Shown: in pieces, positions 25,394-33,752 of the stretch | How positions within the stretch are numbered: position 1 is the stretch's first letter | How the letters are laid out: each line of letters begins with the position of its first letter | From: a virus | IMG/VR virus record: IMGVR_UViG_3300009103_000003 | Span: 62,001-126,000 of that record | Strand: one strand, 5' to 3' | DNA length: 64,000 nucleotides | The notes under the pieces: model-generated | The model's input: the letters and a program-made list of their open reading frames with translations, nothing else | Databases searched by the model: none | Told to the model about the DNA's origin: nothing | Program-made: the position numbers and the translations under genes

Positions 25394-27163
25394 ATGAGTC
25401 TGGGCGATTACTTAACCAAATCTGCGGAAGAAGCTCCCCCCAAGCATGGGACAGGGATTCCTTCGCTCAAAGAATGGTTCAAGCCCTACGATCATCAAGC
25501 AAGCGCAATTGACCGCCTGTTCGCTAACAAAGGGAAGATGATTCTCGCCCATGAGATGGGTACCGGTAAAACCGTTACCAGTATCTATGGGTTTGAGAAA
25601 ATGAAGCATGAAGGTAAGGCGAAAAAAGCTCTTGTCATTGTGCCTTCCGGTCTTCGAGACAACTTCGCCAAAAACGGTATTGAGAAGTTCACCAATAGTA
25701 CTTGGCAGGCGATTGGTTCTTCCTCTGAGAAGTCTAAGAAGGCTGGGTATATCAGGCCTGGGGAAGAGTCCGACAAAGATTACACAGTAATAAGCTATGC
25801 GATGTTTCGGCGTGATCCAATTGGGTACATGAAGCGAACAGGCGCAGATACGATTATCGCGGACGAGTTCCACAAGACTAGGAATGAACGGGCTAGCACA
25901 TACCAAGCCCTGGCCTCTGCTCGTGTGTTGGCTACAAACTTCATGGGGCTGACCGCCTCGATGATTAATAATAATCCTTCGGAGTTGGCGACCCTGCTTA
26001 CCTTATCGGAGGGGAGGCGGGACCTAACACCAAGGCAATTTAAGCGCCGATATACCCAAACGATTGGATTCACCAAAGGATTTAATGACGGTCGTAAAAA
26101 GATCGTTGGGATGAAAAATGTTGATGAGCTACGGGAGCGGACAGGGACAAAAGTAGACTACGTCGAAACCAAGGACTTGAAAGGCAAGACGATGCCTAAA
26201 AAAGATATTGAGACAGTCCCTGTCCCAATGTCTAAGGAACAGTATCGACTGTATCAACTGTCACTAAACAAGCTCGGCCCAGTTAAGAAGTATATAACCA
26301 AGAAAGACCCAAACATCACTGTGCGAGAAGCCAAGATGATTTTTGGGCAGATTTCACAAGCCCGACAAGTCGCTAACTCTCTCCAAACTGGGCGAAGTGA
26401 TGTGACCCTTGCCGAGTCATCCAGAAGAACTCCGAAGGTGAACAGGCTCCTAAACGACACAGAAAAACACTTGGCAGATAAGTCAGACAACAAGGTTGTT
26501 TTATATTCGAACCTTGTTCGTGGTGGGGTGGATGTTCTATCTGCCGGGTTAAAAGAACGAGGAATCCCCCACTCTGTATTCGTTGGTAAAGGCACAGAGG
26601 TGGGTGGTAATAAGGTTACAGCCGTCTCCAGACAGGCTGGAGTTCAGGAGTATAAGGCCGGGAAAAAGCGGGTAATCGTCATCAGTGGTGCTGGGGCTGA
26701 GGGGCTCGATCTTAAGAACTCAACGGCATTTTTCTCTTTAGATGGGCACTTCAATCCACAACGCGTTTTACAAGCAGAGGGTAGGGCTAGAAGACTTGGT
26801 GGGCAAAAACATCGCGCATTAGAGGACCGCATTGTGAATGTAAGGCGCTACCAGAGTGTCGCGCCAGACAGTGCAAAGCCTGGGTTTATTGGTCGAGTGT
26901 TTGGGAAGACCACCCCAAGAACAACAGATCAATGGATGGATAGCGTTGCTAGCCGGAAGTACCAGCAGCAAGAGCAATTCTATAAAGCCTATAAGCAGAA
27001 AAAGCATCTGTATAAATACACAGACCAAAGCGGGAAAACTAGATATGTCTACGCCAAAAAAACCAAACAAAAATCCCCTGGACTCTTTTCTCGGATCTTC
27101 TCTAGAAAGCGAACTCCTGAAGCTAGCCCAATCCAAGCCCCCAAACCTACGACTGTCGGATAG
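25394..27163 (+). CDS. SNF2-like SF2 helicase/translocase encoded among virion genes
   Basis: 589 residues. Motif I is GTGKT (56-60) after a PYDHQASAIDRL Q-type motif; motif Ia is VIVPSGL; motif II is DEFH near 156; motif III is GLTAS; the second RecA lobe holds VLYSNLVRGGVDVL, IVISGAGAEGLDLKN and ends with QAEGRARRLGG (motif VI with its arginines). The form is that of Snf2-type translocases. The first 11 residues are MSLGDYLTKSA, the short K-x-A tag seen on other proteins of this block. The C-terminal 90 residues are basic. A virion helicase injected with the DNA could protect or remodel incoming DNA (compare P1 DarB); this is inference. Confidence 0.85.
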   Translation: MSLGDYLTKSAEEAPPKHGTGIPSLKEWFKPYDHQASAIDRLFANKGKMILAHEMGTGKTVTSIYGFEKMKHEGKAKKALVIVPSGLRDNFAKNGIEKFTNSTWQAIGSSSEKSKKAGYIRPGEESDKDYTVISYAMFRRDPIGYMKRTGADTIIADEFHKTRNERASTYQALASARVLATNFMGLTASMINNNPSELATLLTLSEGRRDLTPRQFKRRYTQTIGFTKGFNDGRKKIVGMKNVDELRERTGTKVDYVETKDLKGKTMPKKDIETVPVPMSKEQYRLYQLSLNKLGPVKKYITKKDPNITVREAKMIFGQISQARQVANSLQTGRSDVTLAESSRRTPKVNRLLNDTEKHLADKSDNKVVLYSNLVRGGVDVLSAGLKERGIPHSVFVGKGTEVGGNKVTAVSRQAGVQEYKAGKKRVIVISGAGAEGLDLKNSTAFFSLDGHFNPQRVLQAEGRARRLGGQKHRALEDRIVNVRRYQSVAPDSAKPGFIGRVFGKTTPRTTDQWMDSVASRKYQQQEQFYKAYKQKKHLYKYTDQSGKTRYVYAKKTKQKSPGLFSRIFSRKRTPEASPIQAPKPTTVG

Positions 27164-27305
27164 CAACGTAAAATGTGACGGGTGCAGTAGCTTTGCTTAC
27201 AAATCTGGGAGAAGCTGGCGGGGTGATGGTGATTGCTCTAAATACGGCGGCTCTCCTGTCCGGGCAGACTTCGTATGCGATGACTTTGAACCGGTGCAGG
27301 AGTAG
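27045..27305 (+). CDS. Small Cys4 protein overlapping the helicase gene
   Basis: 86 residues from ATG 27045, out of frame within the last 119 nt of the helicase gene. The N-terminus is Lys/Pro-rich with LLKLAQ (the K-x-A motif) near residue 27. The C-terminal half has C-x2-C, then two spaced Cys in GDCSKYGG and FVCDDFEP. This four-Cys pattern resembles small HiPIP- or rubredoxin-like metal-binding proteins found near head genes of other phages. The first Cys lies after the overlap, so the folded part is unconstrained. A longer in-frame start (26856) would lie deep inside the helicase gene and is unlikely. Confidence 0.6.
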   Translation: MSTPKKPNKNPLDSFLGSSLESELLKLAQSKPPNLRLSDSNVKCDGCSSFAYKSGRSWRGDGDCSKYGGSPVRADFVCDDFEPVQE

Positions 27306-27307
27306 TT

Positions 27308-28570
27308 ATGGATTTGCCTCTCATATTAACCAACTATAGAGCGGAGCTAGAAAAGACCGCCGCCACAGCAGCCCTCAAAGCTATTCGTGCGCTGGTTAAT
27401 GCGGGGAAGATAGGTAAGGCTGAAGCTTTGGCGACAAACCTCATCTCCAAGGGGGCGCTCAAAACATCGAAACAGGGCTCACAACTTAGATTCCTAGGGT
27501 CTGGTAGCGAGGGACCTGCGCACCTAGTCATTGGCGCTAAAGACGCACCAAGCAAGGTACTTGTACGAAAAATGCTAGACCCGAGAGGGGCCATCTTCAG
27601 TAAAGAACAGGCTGCTACCAAGTTCAACACCCTACGCCGCTTGAGAGCTAATCCGGCTGCTGATGGCGGACATAAACTATCCAAAGGCAGCGACTCCTTT
27701 GCGAAGCTGGTGAGTAATAAGCTCCACAAAACCCCAACAGGGGGGAGGTACTATCATTCAGAGTATGTGCCTGGGAAAGACCTTTACCAGACTGCGATGC
27801 AAGCGCGGGGGCTACCAAAAGCCACAAAGGCTGGGCTTCCAGGGCTTCATGATGCCTCTGTTTTGGCCGGTAAATCTCATCTAGGAAAGCGCCCCGGCTC
27901 TACGATCAAAGACGCGCTTAAAGGAAGAGCGTCTAGAACTAACCGAGCCCTAGAACAATCCAACGCAACAAACATCATGGTGACCCCTTCCGGGAAACCC
28001 AAGATTGTGGATTTTTATGTCTCCCCCAAAGACAGTTTTCATGCCCAATCTGCCGTTAGAGCCTCGACCAGTACTCGCACAGTTAAGGGAGGGGGGAAAG
28101 CGCCCTCCCCAGCCCTGGTTAAAAAACCGAGCCCCGGAATTCTTGCTCGTCACAGAGCAGCGGCGTGGCGTGACCGCGTCCCAGGCGCAAACACGACCGT
28201 GGCAGATGTCCCCGCAGCAGGAGGCCTCCGCAGTGCTGATACAGTCAACACCTTGAGAGGGCTTGGTCCCGGCTCCCCCAGAGCAGGAGCCACAACCAAG
28301 GGCCGGTGGACAGGAAAGCAACCTCAGGGGTCAGGACCACCAAGGTCAGCAGAATATGAAAAGATGATGCTTGACGAGGTTGGTTCTCGCAACCAAAGGA
28401 TGCTTAGGGCCATGCATAACAGGGTCGCAACAGGGGCCACCAACCCTGCGAGCCCTAAAGCCCTGTCTGGAGTCGCCTTCCCCCCGATAAATCCCTTCGG
28501 GGCGACAGTTCCGAAGGGGCTTCCATTTGCCAAGACACAACCCGCACGTACCCCCCTAAGGAGTCGTTAG
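27308..28570 (+). CDS. Kinase-fold-like protein (probable pseudokinase), virion block
   Basis: 420 residues. Residues 62-90 look like a nucleotide loop and beta-3 lysine (LGSGSEG then VLVRK, K88), and residues 222-236 (NIMVTPSGKPKIVDF) match the N-lobe/C-lobe catalytic segment with Asn222 and Asp235 of protein kinase/APH folds. The catalytic Asp expected five residues before Asn222 is Gln217, so phosphotransfer may be lost or rewired. The N-terminus carries LEKTA at 14-18. From residue 245 on the chain is Pro/Gly/Arg-rich and probably disordered. It follows the Cys4 gene by 2 nt with CAGGAG as SD. Possibly an injected effector. Confidence 0.55.
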   Translation: MDLPLILTNYRAELEKTAATAALKAIRALVNAGKIGKAEALATNLISKGALKTSKQGSQLRFLGSGSEGPAHLVIGAKDAPSKVLVRKMLDPRGAIFSKEQAATKFNTLRRLRANPAADGGHKLSKGSDSFAKLVSNKLHKTPTGGRYYHSEYVPGKDLYQTAMQARGLPKATKAGLPGLHDASVLAGKSHLGKRPGSTIKDALKGRASRTNRALEQSNATNIMVTPSGKPKIVDFYVSPKDSFHAQSAVRASTSTRTVKGGGKAPSPALVKKPSPGILARHRAAAWRDRVPGANTTVADVPAAGGLRSADTVNTLRGLGPGSPRAGATTKGRWTGKQPQGSGPPRSAEYEKMMLDEVGSRNQRMLRAMHNRVATGATNPASPKALSGVAFPPINPFGATVPKGLPFAKTQPARTPLRSR

Positions 28571-28590
28571 ATGAAGACACGACTTGTGGC

Positions 28591-28617
28591 TAAGAAAAAT
28601 GGGAGGCTAAAAGCCTC
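28591..28617 (-). terminator. Intrinsic terminator of the leftward two-gene cassette
   Basis: On the minus strand GAGGCT-TTT-AGCCTC (28603-28617) is followed, after CC, by ATTTTTCTT. It abuts the stop codon of the 28618-28854 gene, so it closes the leftward cassette inside the rightward block. Confidence 0.65.
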
Positions 28618-28854
28618 TCACTCTTCCAGGCCCGCAGCTTCACGGACCTTGGCAGGGATTCTGCATGTGACGTCTTTGGGATATCTTTCTATAAAAGCTA
28701 GGGCCTCTGGCTTCGTTGGGGTGCCCATGAAACAGCGAATACTGAGCCATTCATTGAGCTTATCATCTACGGGCAAGCCATCATCGAATAGAGCCAAAAG
28801 CTTCTCAGGTATCGGGGTAATTTCCATCCCTTCTTTTGAGTTTGGAATATACAT
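28618..28854 (-). CDS. Unknown 78-residue protein in leftward cassette
   Basis: Start ATG 28854 has a perfect AGGAGG seven nt upstream. The product (begins MYIPNSKEGMEITPIPEKLL) is compact and mixed alpha/beta; not recognised. It is the distal gene of a two-gene cassette opposite to TerL transcription and ends at an intrinsic terminator. The opposite-strand frame (28571-29038) has biased Ser/Arg-rich composition and looks like a shadow. Confidence 0.65.
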   Translation of the reverse strand: MYIPNSKEGMEITPIPEKLLALFDDGLPVDDKLNEWLSIRCFMGTPTKPEALAFIERYPKDVTCRIPAKVREAAGLEE

Positions 28855-28887
28855 AGTTAGCCTCCTATCATCCTTCTTATGCCAGAT

Positions 28888-29127
28888 TCAGTCCCGTCTC
28901 TTGCCATACCAGATTGTTATTTTCCCGTATTTCGCGTTAATACGTACTCGGCCCTTGGGGCCTAAGGCATCTCTAAGGAAGGCGTCTAGTAATTTTTTAG
29001 CTTGTGGGTCTAGTGGGGCCCACACGGTAAGCGTGTAGGTTTTCCCATGACTCTCGTACGACAACAGATCGTTACCGATAGCTCTGGAAAGTGAGGCAAT
29101 AACTCTTTTGAAGGCTACGTCATCCAT
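28888..29127 (-). CDS. Unknown 79-residue protein, divergent from TerL
   Basis: Product begins MDDVAFKRVIASLSRAIG and ends in basic residues; a helix-strand-helix-strand pattern with TYTLTVWAPLD and VRINAKYGKITIWYG. Not recognised. Its ATG (29127) shares the CATG tetranucleotide with the TerL ATG on the other strand. No SD is visible upstream, so either leaderless translation or an undetected start is possible. Confidence 0.5.
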   Translation of the reverse strand: MDDVAFKRVIASLSRAIGNDLLSYESHGKTYTLTVWAPLDPQAKKLLDAFLRDALGPKGRVRINAKYGKITIWYGKRRD

Positions 29128-30763
29128 GATTAAAGTTCACGATAGTGACAACCCAGAATGGACACCGTTATCGATGTTCCCGTCTGAGTTCGTTAGCTCA
29201 TTTGTGAATATTGCCTCAGGCGGGCACCTGAGCAAATTCAGTTTTAAAGGACGGCAGTACCTTCTACCCATTTACGACACTCCTGCTCGTAGGGTTTTGC
29301 TCTTGTGCGGTCGTCAGGTAGAGAAAAGTACGACCCTTGGGAATACTATGCTGACGCACACAATGCTTCAACACCATTTCCGAGCTTTGTTTGTGAGCCC
29401 TACCCAGCAGCAAACTGAAACGTTCTCTAGGGATAGGATTGCAACCCCAATTGAGGTGTCGCCCCACTTGCAAGTTTTCACTAGGGGTGACCACACAAAA
29501 AATAACGTTTTATATAAGAAATTTATTACCGGGTCCGATCTGACCATGCGGTATGCATTTCTGCACGCTGACCGCGTTCGCGGTATTTCCGCTGACATGT
29601 TATTGCTGGATGAGATTCAGGACATCCTCACAGAGGTTATCCCAGTAATCGAAGAAGCCCTGTCTCACTCCCCTATCAAGCTTCTTAGGTATTCTGGGAC
29701 ACCCAAGAGTGTTGATAACACGATTAGTTATTACTGGAACCAGTTCTCTACAATGAATGAGTGGGTCATCCCTTGTGATAGCTGCAATAAGTGGAACGTT
29801 ATAGGGATAGACAACGTCGGCCCAGAGTTCCTTATGTGCTCGAAATGTCACTCAAAAATACATCCGGACCACCCTAAGGCTCAATGGGCTTCGATGCGTT
29901 CTCCCCAGTGGTTGAGCAACCCCCCAATTGCTGAGCCATTCGAGGGATACAGAATCCCGCAAGTTATTACCCCCTGGGTGAGTTGGGATGAAATTTCGGA
30001 TAAGAGAAAGAGGTATTCTAAGGCGCAATTCTACAATGAGTGCCTGGGGTTACCATACGATTCCGGTTCCAAGCCTCTTACGAAAGAGAGCCTTATGGCT
30101 TGCTGTGACCCAGGAAGGTCTATGAAGCAAGTGGAGCAGTTTGCCCTAAGAAATAAAGTGTTCATGGGCATTGACTGGGGAACGGCTGAAAATTCCTACA
30201 CGGTCATGACTGTGGGTGCGTATATAAAAGATCGGTTCCACGTCCTTTTATTCAAACGTTTTGAGGGTGAGGAAGCTGAGCCAGAAAAGATGATGAGCAC
30301 TATTAGTAGTTATATTGATCGTTTTAAGGTAGACACAGTTGGTGTAGACTACGGTGGTGGGTTTGACAGAAATGACAAACTTATTAGAACATTTGGGATT
30401 CGCCGGATAGCAAGGTATCAGTACGTAAACACAAAAAAGATTTATTTTGATAAGAGCCTTCACCGATTTATGGTGAACAGGACAGAGGCCTTAATGGCTA
30501 TTATTAACGCTATAAACAGAGGTGACGAATTTGTCTTCCCCAAGTGGGAAGAGATTGAGTTTCCTTTTGGAAGCGATATGTTATCTGTGTTCACAGAGTA
30601 TAATGAGGCTAGGCGCACAACGGTGATCCAGAGAACGCCGGGAACAACTGATGATACATTGCACTCATTGGCGTATTGTTTTTTGGCATCTATGATAAAG
30701 CACCCAAGACCTGATATTATCACCCCAATAGGGGATCGGGAAGAAGGGGCTAGAAGAGGTTAA
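29126..30763 (+). CDS. Terminase large subunit (ATPase + nuclease)
   Basis: 545 residues from ATG 29126 (GAAGG upstream; an in-frame TTG at 29108 is possible). The ATPase has Walker A-like GRQVEKST (62-69), in which the usual Gly of RQxGKST is Glu, and Walker B MLLLDE (158-163). A zinc-ribbon insert with two CxxC pairs (CDSC and CSKC) lies near residues 213-240, as in GpA-type terminases. The nuclease has GIDWGTAE near 345, VGVDYGG near 400 and DDTLHSLAY near the C-terminus, giving the RNase H-like acidic triad. It packages DNA through the portal. No small terminase was clearly identified. Confidence 0.9.
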   Translation: MIKVHDSDNPEWTPLSMFPSEFVSSFVNIASGGHLSKFSFKGRQYLLPIYDTPARRVLLLCGRQVEKSTTLGNTMLTHTMLQHHFRALFVSPTQQQTETFSRDRIATPIEVSPHLQVFTRGDHTKNNVLYKKFITGSDLTMRYAFLHADRVRGISADMLLLDEIQDILTEVIPVIEEALSHSPIKLLRYSGTPKSVDNTISYYWNQFSTMNEWVIPCDSCNKWNVIGIDNVGPEFLMCSKCHSKIHPDHPKAQWASMRSPQWLSNPPIAEPFEGYRIPQVITPWVSWDEISDKRKRYSKAQFYNECLGLPYDSGSKPLTKESLMACCDPGRSMKQVEQFALRNKVFMGIDWGTAENSYTVMTVGAYIKDRFHVLLFKRFEGEEAEPEKMMSTISSYIDRFKVDTVGVDYGGGFDRNDKLIRTFGIRRIARYQYVNTKKIYFDKSLHRFMVNRTEALMAIINAINRGDEFVFPKWEEIEFPFGSDMLSVFTEYNEARRTTVIQRTPGTTDDTLHSLAYCFLASMIKHPRPDIITPIGDREEGARRG

Positions 30764-30765
30764 AC

Positions 30766-31851
30766 ATGGAAGACTTAGAATCGTATTTGCTAAACAAGGA
30801 TGATACAGGGGTGACTCGCTCAGAGTTACGTCACTTTGGGAAGCAGGCAGCAGTCCGCTACATTCAGAACGAAACCCCCTTGAATGACTCAATCAGTGAG
30901 TTTGCGAAGGAGGCTGGTCTTAGTCTTGAACAAATTAAGCGCGTGGCGGAATACGCAAATAATGATACCTTCGCGACCATGTTTAAGCTTGGGTTTGCCA
31001 AGAACATCACTTTTCCTATGGCCGATGCAATCGCTGTTTCACAAACAATCAATGCGCCGAAGGTGAAGACCGCGTCTGTGAATAAGCCCCACATCCCCCA
31101 AAGAATGAAGTACGTCCCTGGTCAAGAGGGCGTTGATTTAGAGAATATTTTTGGTTCGGGCGAAGAACTAGAGAAGACCGCCCAGTACGCGGACCCTGAC
31201 ATTAGTGAGGCCACAAGAAATTTTTTGGATGCTCATACAACCAATAAGAATGCTGAGGCCACCAAAGAAGCGCTAGGGGACGTTTTTGAAATCAGAATGT
31301 CTGCGTTAGGCGACTTGTGTAAAGAAGCCTCCCGCGCAGGGAACAGTGCTGGCATTATTGGTTATGCCATTGAGGCGGCGTCTCCGTCTGAGGGGCTACT
31401 ATCAGTAATCTCCGAGTCGCTCGGTGACTTAGTTGAATTTGGTCACGGCCCAGAACTAGAAAAGCTTGGGATGAGCATGATGATGCCAAACCCAATAAGC
31501 GGTCTGACTCAAGAGCTTGAGGGGACTGCACAAAAACTAACAATGACCCAACAAGCTGTTGTGAAAACACAGATGGCCATGCAGGAATTGCTAACAATTC
31601 TTCGGGGCCCGGATATGTCTGGCGGGGCCGCGCAGGTATTCGGAGGCGGAACGCCTTCCCCTGAGCCGCCCATGGGACCACCTCCTATGGGTGCCCCTAG
31701 GCCAGAGATGGCTCCAGTTGGCAGTCCTCAGGCGGCACCCCCACCAATGGGAGCAGCCCCTGAGACCGCTCCACCAACGGGCGGGCCTTCTCCGCAGCCG
31801 GGACCTCCCGGTATGCCTCCGCAAGGACCCCAAGGCCCAGGATTGGTGTAA
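30766..31851 (+). CDS. Virion-block protein with Pro/Gly-rich tail
   Basis: 361 residues, 2 nt after TerL. Not recognised. The N-terminal 110 residues are helical (SEFAKEAGLSLEQIKRVAEYAN). The recurrent motif occurs as FGKQAA, KVKTAS, LEKTAQ and LCKEAS. The last 75 residues are Pro/Gly/Met-rich low complexity. Probably a head-associated protein processed in maturation, if the K-x-A proposal is right. Confidence 0.65.
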   Translation: MEDLESYLLNKDDTGVTRSELRHFGKQAAVRYIQNETPLNDSISEFAKEAGLSLEQIKRVAEYANNDTFATMFKLGFAKNITFPMADAIAVSQTINAPKVKTASVNKPHIPQRMKYVPGQEGVDLENIFGSGEELEKTAQYADPDISEATRNFLDAHTTNKNAEATKEALGDVFEIRMSALGDLCKEASRAGNSAGIIGYAIEAASPSEGLLSVISESLGDLVEFGHGPELEKLGMSMMMPNPISGLTQELEGTAQKLTMTQQAVVKTQMAMQELLTILRGPDMSGGAAQVFGGGTPSPEPPMGPPPMGAPRPEMAPVGSPQAAPPPMGAAPETAPPTGGPSPQPGPPGMPPQGPQGPGLV

Positions 31852-32459
31852 TGAATAGGTTTGAGAAACAAGCTGCCAAAGACCGACTAGGCGCGGCATT
31901 CAACAAACATTTTGTTGAGGGTCACCCGGACAACTTGGTTCTTGGTCGCCAATCCAAACTTAGTCGAGGAGTGGGGAACGTTCTCTATGGGCCCGCGTCT
32001 TTTTTAGCTGCTAGCCCAGGCCGTATGGCGCATAATACTTTGGGTGGGCTTCTCTTTGGGGCAAAAGAGGGGAACCCGTTGAGCCCTATGTATGGGAAAC
32101 GACTAAAGGCTGTTGGTGGGCTCGACGGTCTACAGAATATTTCAAAAGCAGAGTACGATGAAATTAAGCAGGGCCTCCAAAAAGGTAAGGCGTATAAAGG
32201 TCGTATCTCCGGTCATGCCCTACCACAGTTTTACAAGAGGAAATATACTCCTGGTGGACTTGTAGGGTTTGCGCAGAAGCACCCACTTCTTGCTGGTGGT
32301 GGCGCTCTTCTTGCGTATTACTTAGCGAAGAGCCCGGAAAACCGGCAAATGGCCAGTGCAATGATGCCCAAAATGAACTCAGATATTTCACCAGAAACTA
32401 TCCGACAATGGAAAGAGCCTGACGTGGTTAGCCCATTCCAAAGACGGGCATGGGGTTGA
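31851..32459 (+). CDS. Putative internal head protein with N-terminal FEKQA tag
   Basis: 202 residues, TAATG-coupled to the previous gene. Begins MNRFEKQAAKDRLGAAF, with the tag at residues 4-8. The rest is basic and Gly-rich with one hydrophobic stretch (LLAGGGALLAYYLAK, about 145-160). Not recognised; composition suits an internal protein or membrane-interacting ejection protein. Confidence 0.62.
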   Translation: MNRFEKQAAKDRLGAAFNKHFVEGHPDNLVLGRQSKLSRGVGNVLYGPASFLAASPGRMAHNTLGGLLFGAKEGNPLSPMYGKRLKAVGGLDGLQNISKAEYDEIKQGLQKGKAYKGRISGHALPQFYKRKYTPGGLVGFAQKHPLLAGGGALLAYYLAKSPENRQMASAMMPKMNSDISPETIRQWKEPDVVSPFQRRAWG

Positions 32460-32461
32460 TA

Positions 32462-33124
32462 ATGGAACAAGATAAAAAAGATCGGCTTATTCAAAAACTT
32501 GCTGCACAGCAGTCGCTTCCAGGCATGAAGCCCAAGGCAAAGGACGTCCTCAAGAATTGGGGGAAAAGTGTCGGTAAAGAAGTAGCAGATCCAAAAGCTC
32601 TGGGCTCAGCGTTAAGAAAGGCCCTTTCCCAAGGCGCTGTTTTGGGTGGTGGGGTTCTTGCGGCTAAGTACTTTAAGAAGAAGCCAACCCTGATGAAAAA
32701 GCTTCTTGGTGAAGGCACTCCTGGCCGGAAGGCTCTGGCGTTTGGTGCGGGAGCCGCTGGTATCGCTGGTGGCTTAAAAGCTGTTGAGGGACTTGGGGAT
32801 GCTGTGTCTAATCCATTGAAGAAAAAGAAGTATTTCAATAATATGATGGACGAAAACCCCTCTCTGAAGAAAGAGCCAAAAAGGGACGTAGAGCGCATTT
32901 TTAGAACGCTCTATAAGTTCAATCCGACAATGGCCAGCGACCCACTAGTCGCAGGGTCTTTCATGAGAAGATCCTTACAGTTCAAGGACGAGGGAATCCA
33001 GCCTGTAGATGTTAAGACGTTGGCGGAAATCTCGAAGTCACTGAAGGACTCCAAGCGAGGCGATGGGCTTCTTAGCGGAGCTTTTGCTGGAACCGGTGCG
33101 GAACTTCTGAGCTACGCAGGATAG
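32462..33124 (+). CDS. Putative internal head protein with N-terminal IQKLA tag
   Basis: 220 residues from ATG 32462; an in-frame TTG at 32450 overlaps the previous stop. Begins MEQDKKDRLIQKLAAQQS (tag at 10-14). Gly/Ala/Lys-rich, with hydrophobic segments GAVLGGGVLAAKYF and FGAGAAGIAGGLKAVEGLG. Like its two neighbours it looks like a packaged, basic, glycine-zipper protein; no family recognised. Confidence 0.62.
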   Translation: MEQDKKDRLIQKLAAQQSLPGMKPKAKDVLKNWGKSVGKEVADPKALGSALRKALSQGAVLGGGVLAAKYFKKKPTLMKKLLGEGTPGRKALAFGAGAAGIAGGLKAVEGLGDAVSNPLKKKKYFNNMMDENPSLKKEPKRDVERIFRTLYKFNPTMASDPLVAGSFMRRSLQFKDEGIQPVDVKTLAEISKSLKDSKRGDGLLSGAFAGTGAELLSYAG

Positions 33125-33130
33125 GTAGAG

Positions 33131-33751
33131 ATGGCGCAAGTTGAAACCTCACAAGATTACCCAGTTTCGAGATTCTTAACGAGTCCCGCTGGGAAAGCTT
33201 TGGGTTCTGCGGCAGCAACCGGTGGCCTCATGCTTGCCCTTAGAAAGGGGATGCGGTCCAAGGCTGCTAAGAAAATTCTTGAGAATAAGACTCTACAAAG
33301 CCTTGGGGTCAGGAACACTGCTGGTCCAAGCAATAAGGCAATCGCAACAACGGCTGCTTTGTCTGGGGGCCTAAGTGGTATCTTCGCCAATATGGAAAGA
33401 GACATCTATGCAAAAGCCCTCAAGAGTAAGCTTGAGTCAGGGCGAGGCGGGTTCACAAGACAAGAAAAAAACCTGCTTGTTGGTAAGGCGGCTGATGAGG
33501 GGAGCCTGGGTGGTCAAAAAGGTTTCTCCGAGTACTACATAACCCCAAAAACTCACGCTGTGGGTCGCGCCGCTATGGGCTTGCTGTTTGGTGGCCCAAC
33601 GGGGGCTGTCACGGAAGGCCTGTCCGGAGGCGTTGGAACAACGGCCAGCAGACATATGTGGGCCAGGGCATTATCAGCCAGAGCCAAGCGCGGAGACAAG
33701 CTAACCAAGGGAGAAGAGAGCCTCCTCAGAACTTTGGGAGGGAGGCAGTAA
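33131..33751 (+). CDS. Gly/Ala-rich putative internal virion protein
   Basis: 206 residues. Glycine-zipper-like stretches (AAATGGLMLALRKGM; AMGLLFGGPTGAVTEGLSGG) and basic segments, as in the preceding three proteins. No clear N-terminal K-x-A tag (FLTSPAGKALG instead). Probably a virion protein of the same set; not recognised. Confidence 0.6.
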   Translation: MAQVETSQDYPVSRFLTSPAGKALGSAAATGGLMLALRKGMRSKAAKKILENKTLQSLGVRNTAGPSNKAIATTAALSGGLSGIFANMERDIYAKALKSKLESGRGGFTRQEKNLLVGKAADEGSLGGQKGFSEYYITPKTHAVGRAAMGLLFGGPTGAVTEGLSGGVGTTASRHMWARALSARAKRGDKLTKGEESLLRTLGGRQ

Positions 33752-33752
33752 G

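Noticed and set aside
27308-28570. Active protein kinase call
   Set aside because: The catalytic Asp is not at the expected place, so only a kinase-like fold is claimed.
28571-29038. Plus-strand open frame of 155 codons after the kinase-like gene
   Set aside because: It spans a minus-strand terminator and is antisense to two minus-strand genes, one with a perfect SD. Its Ser/Arg-rich composition looks like a shadow.
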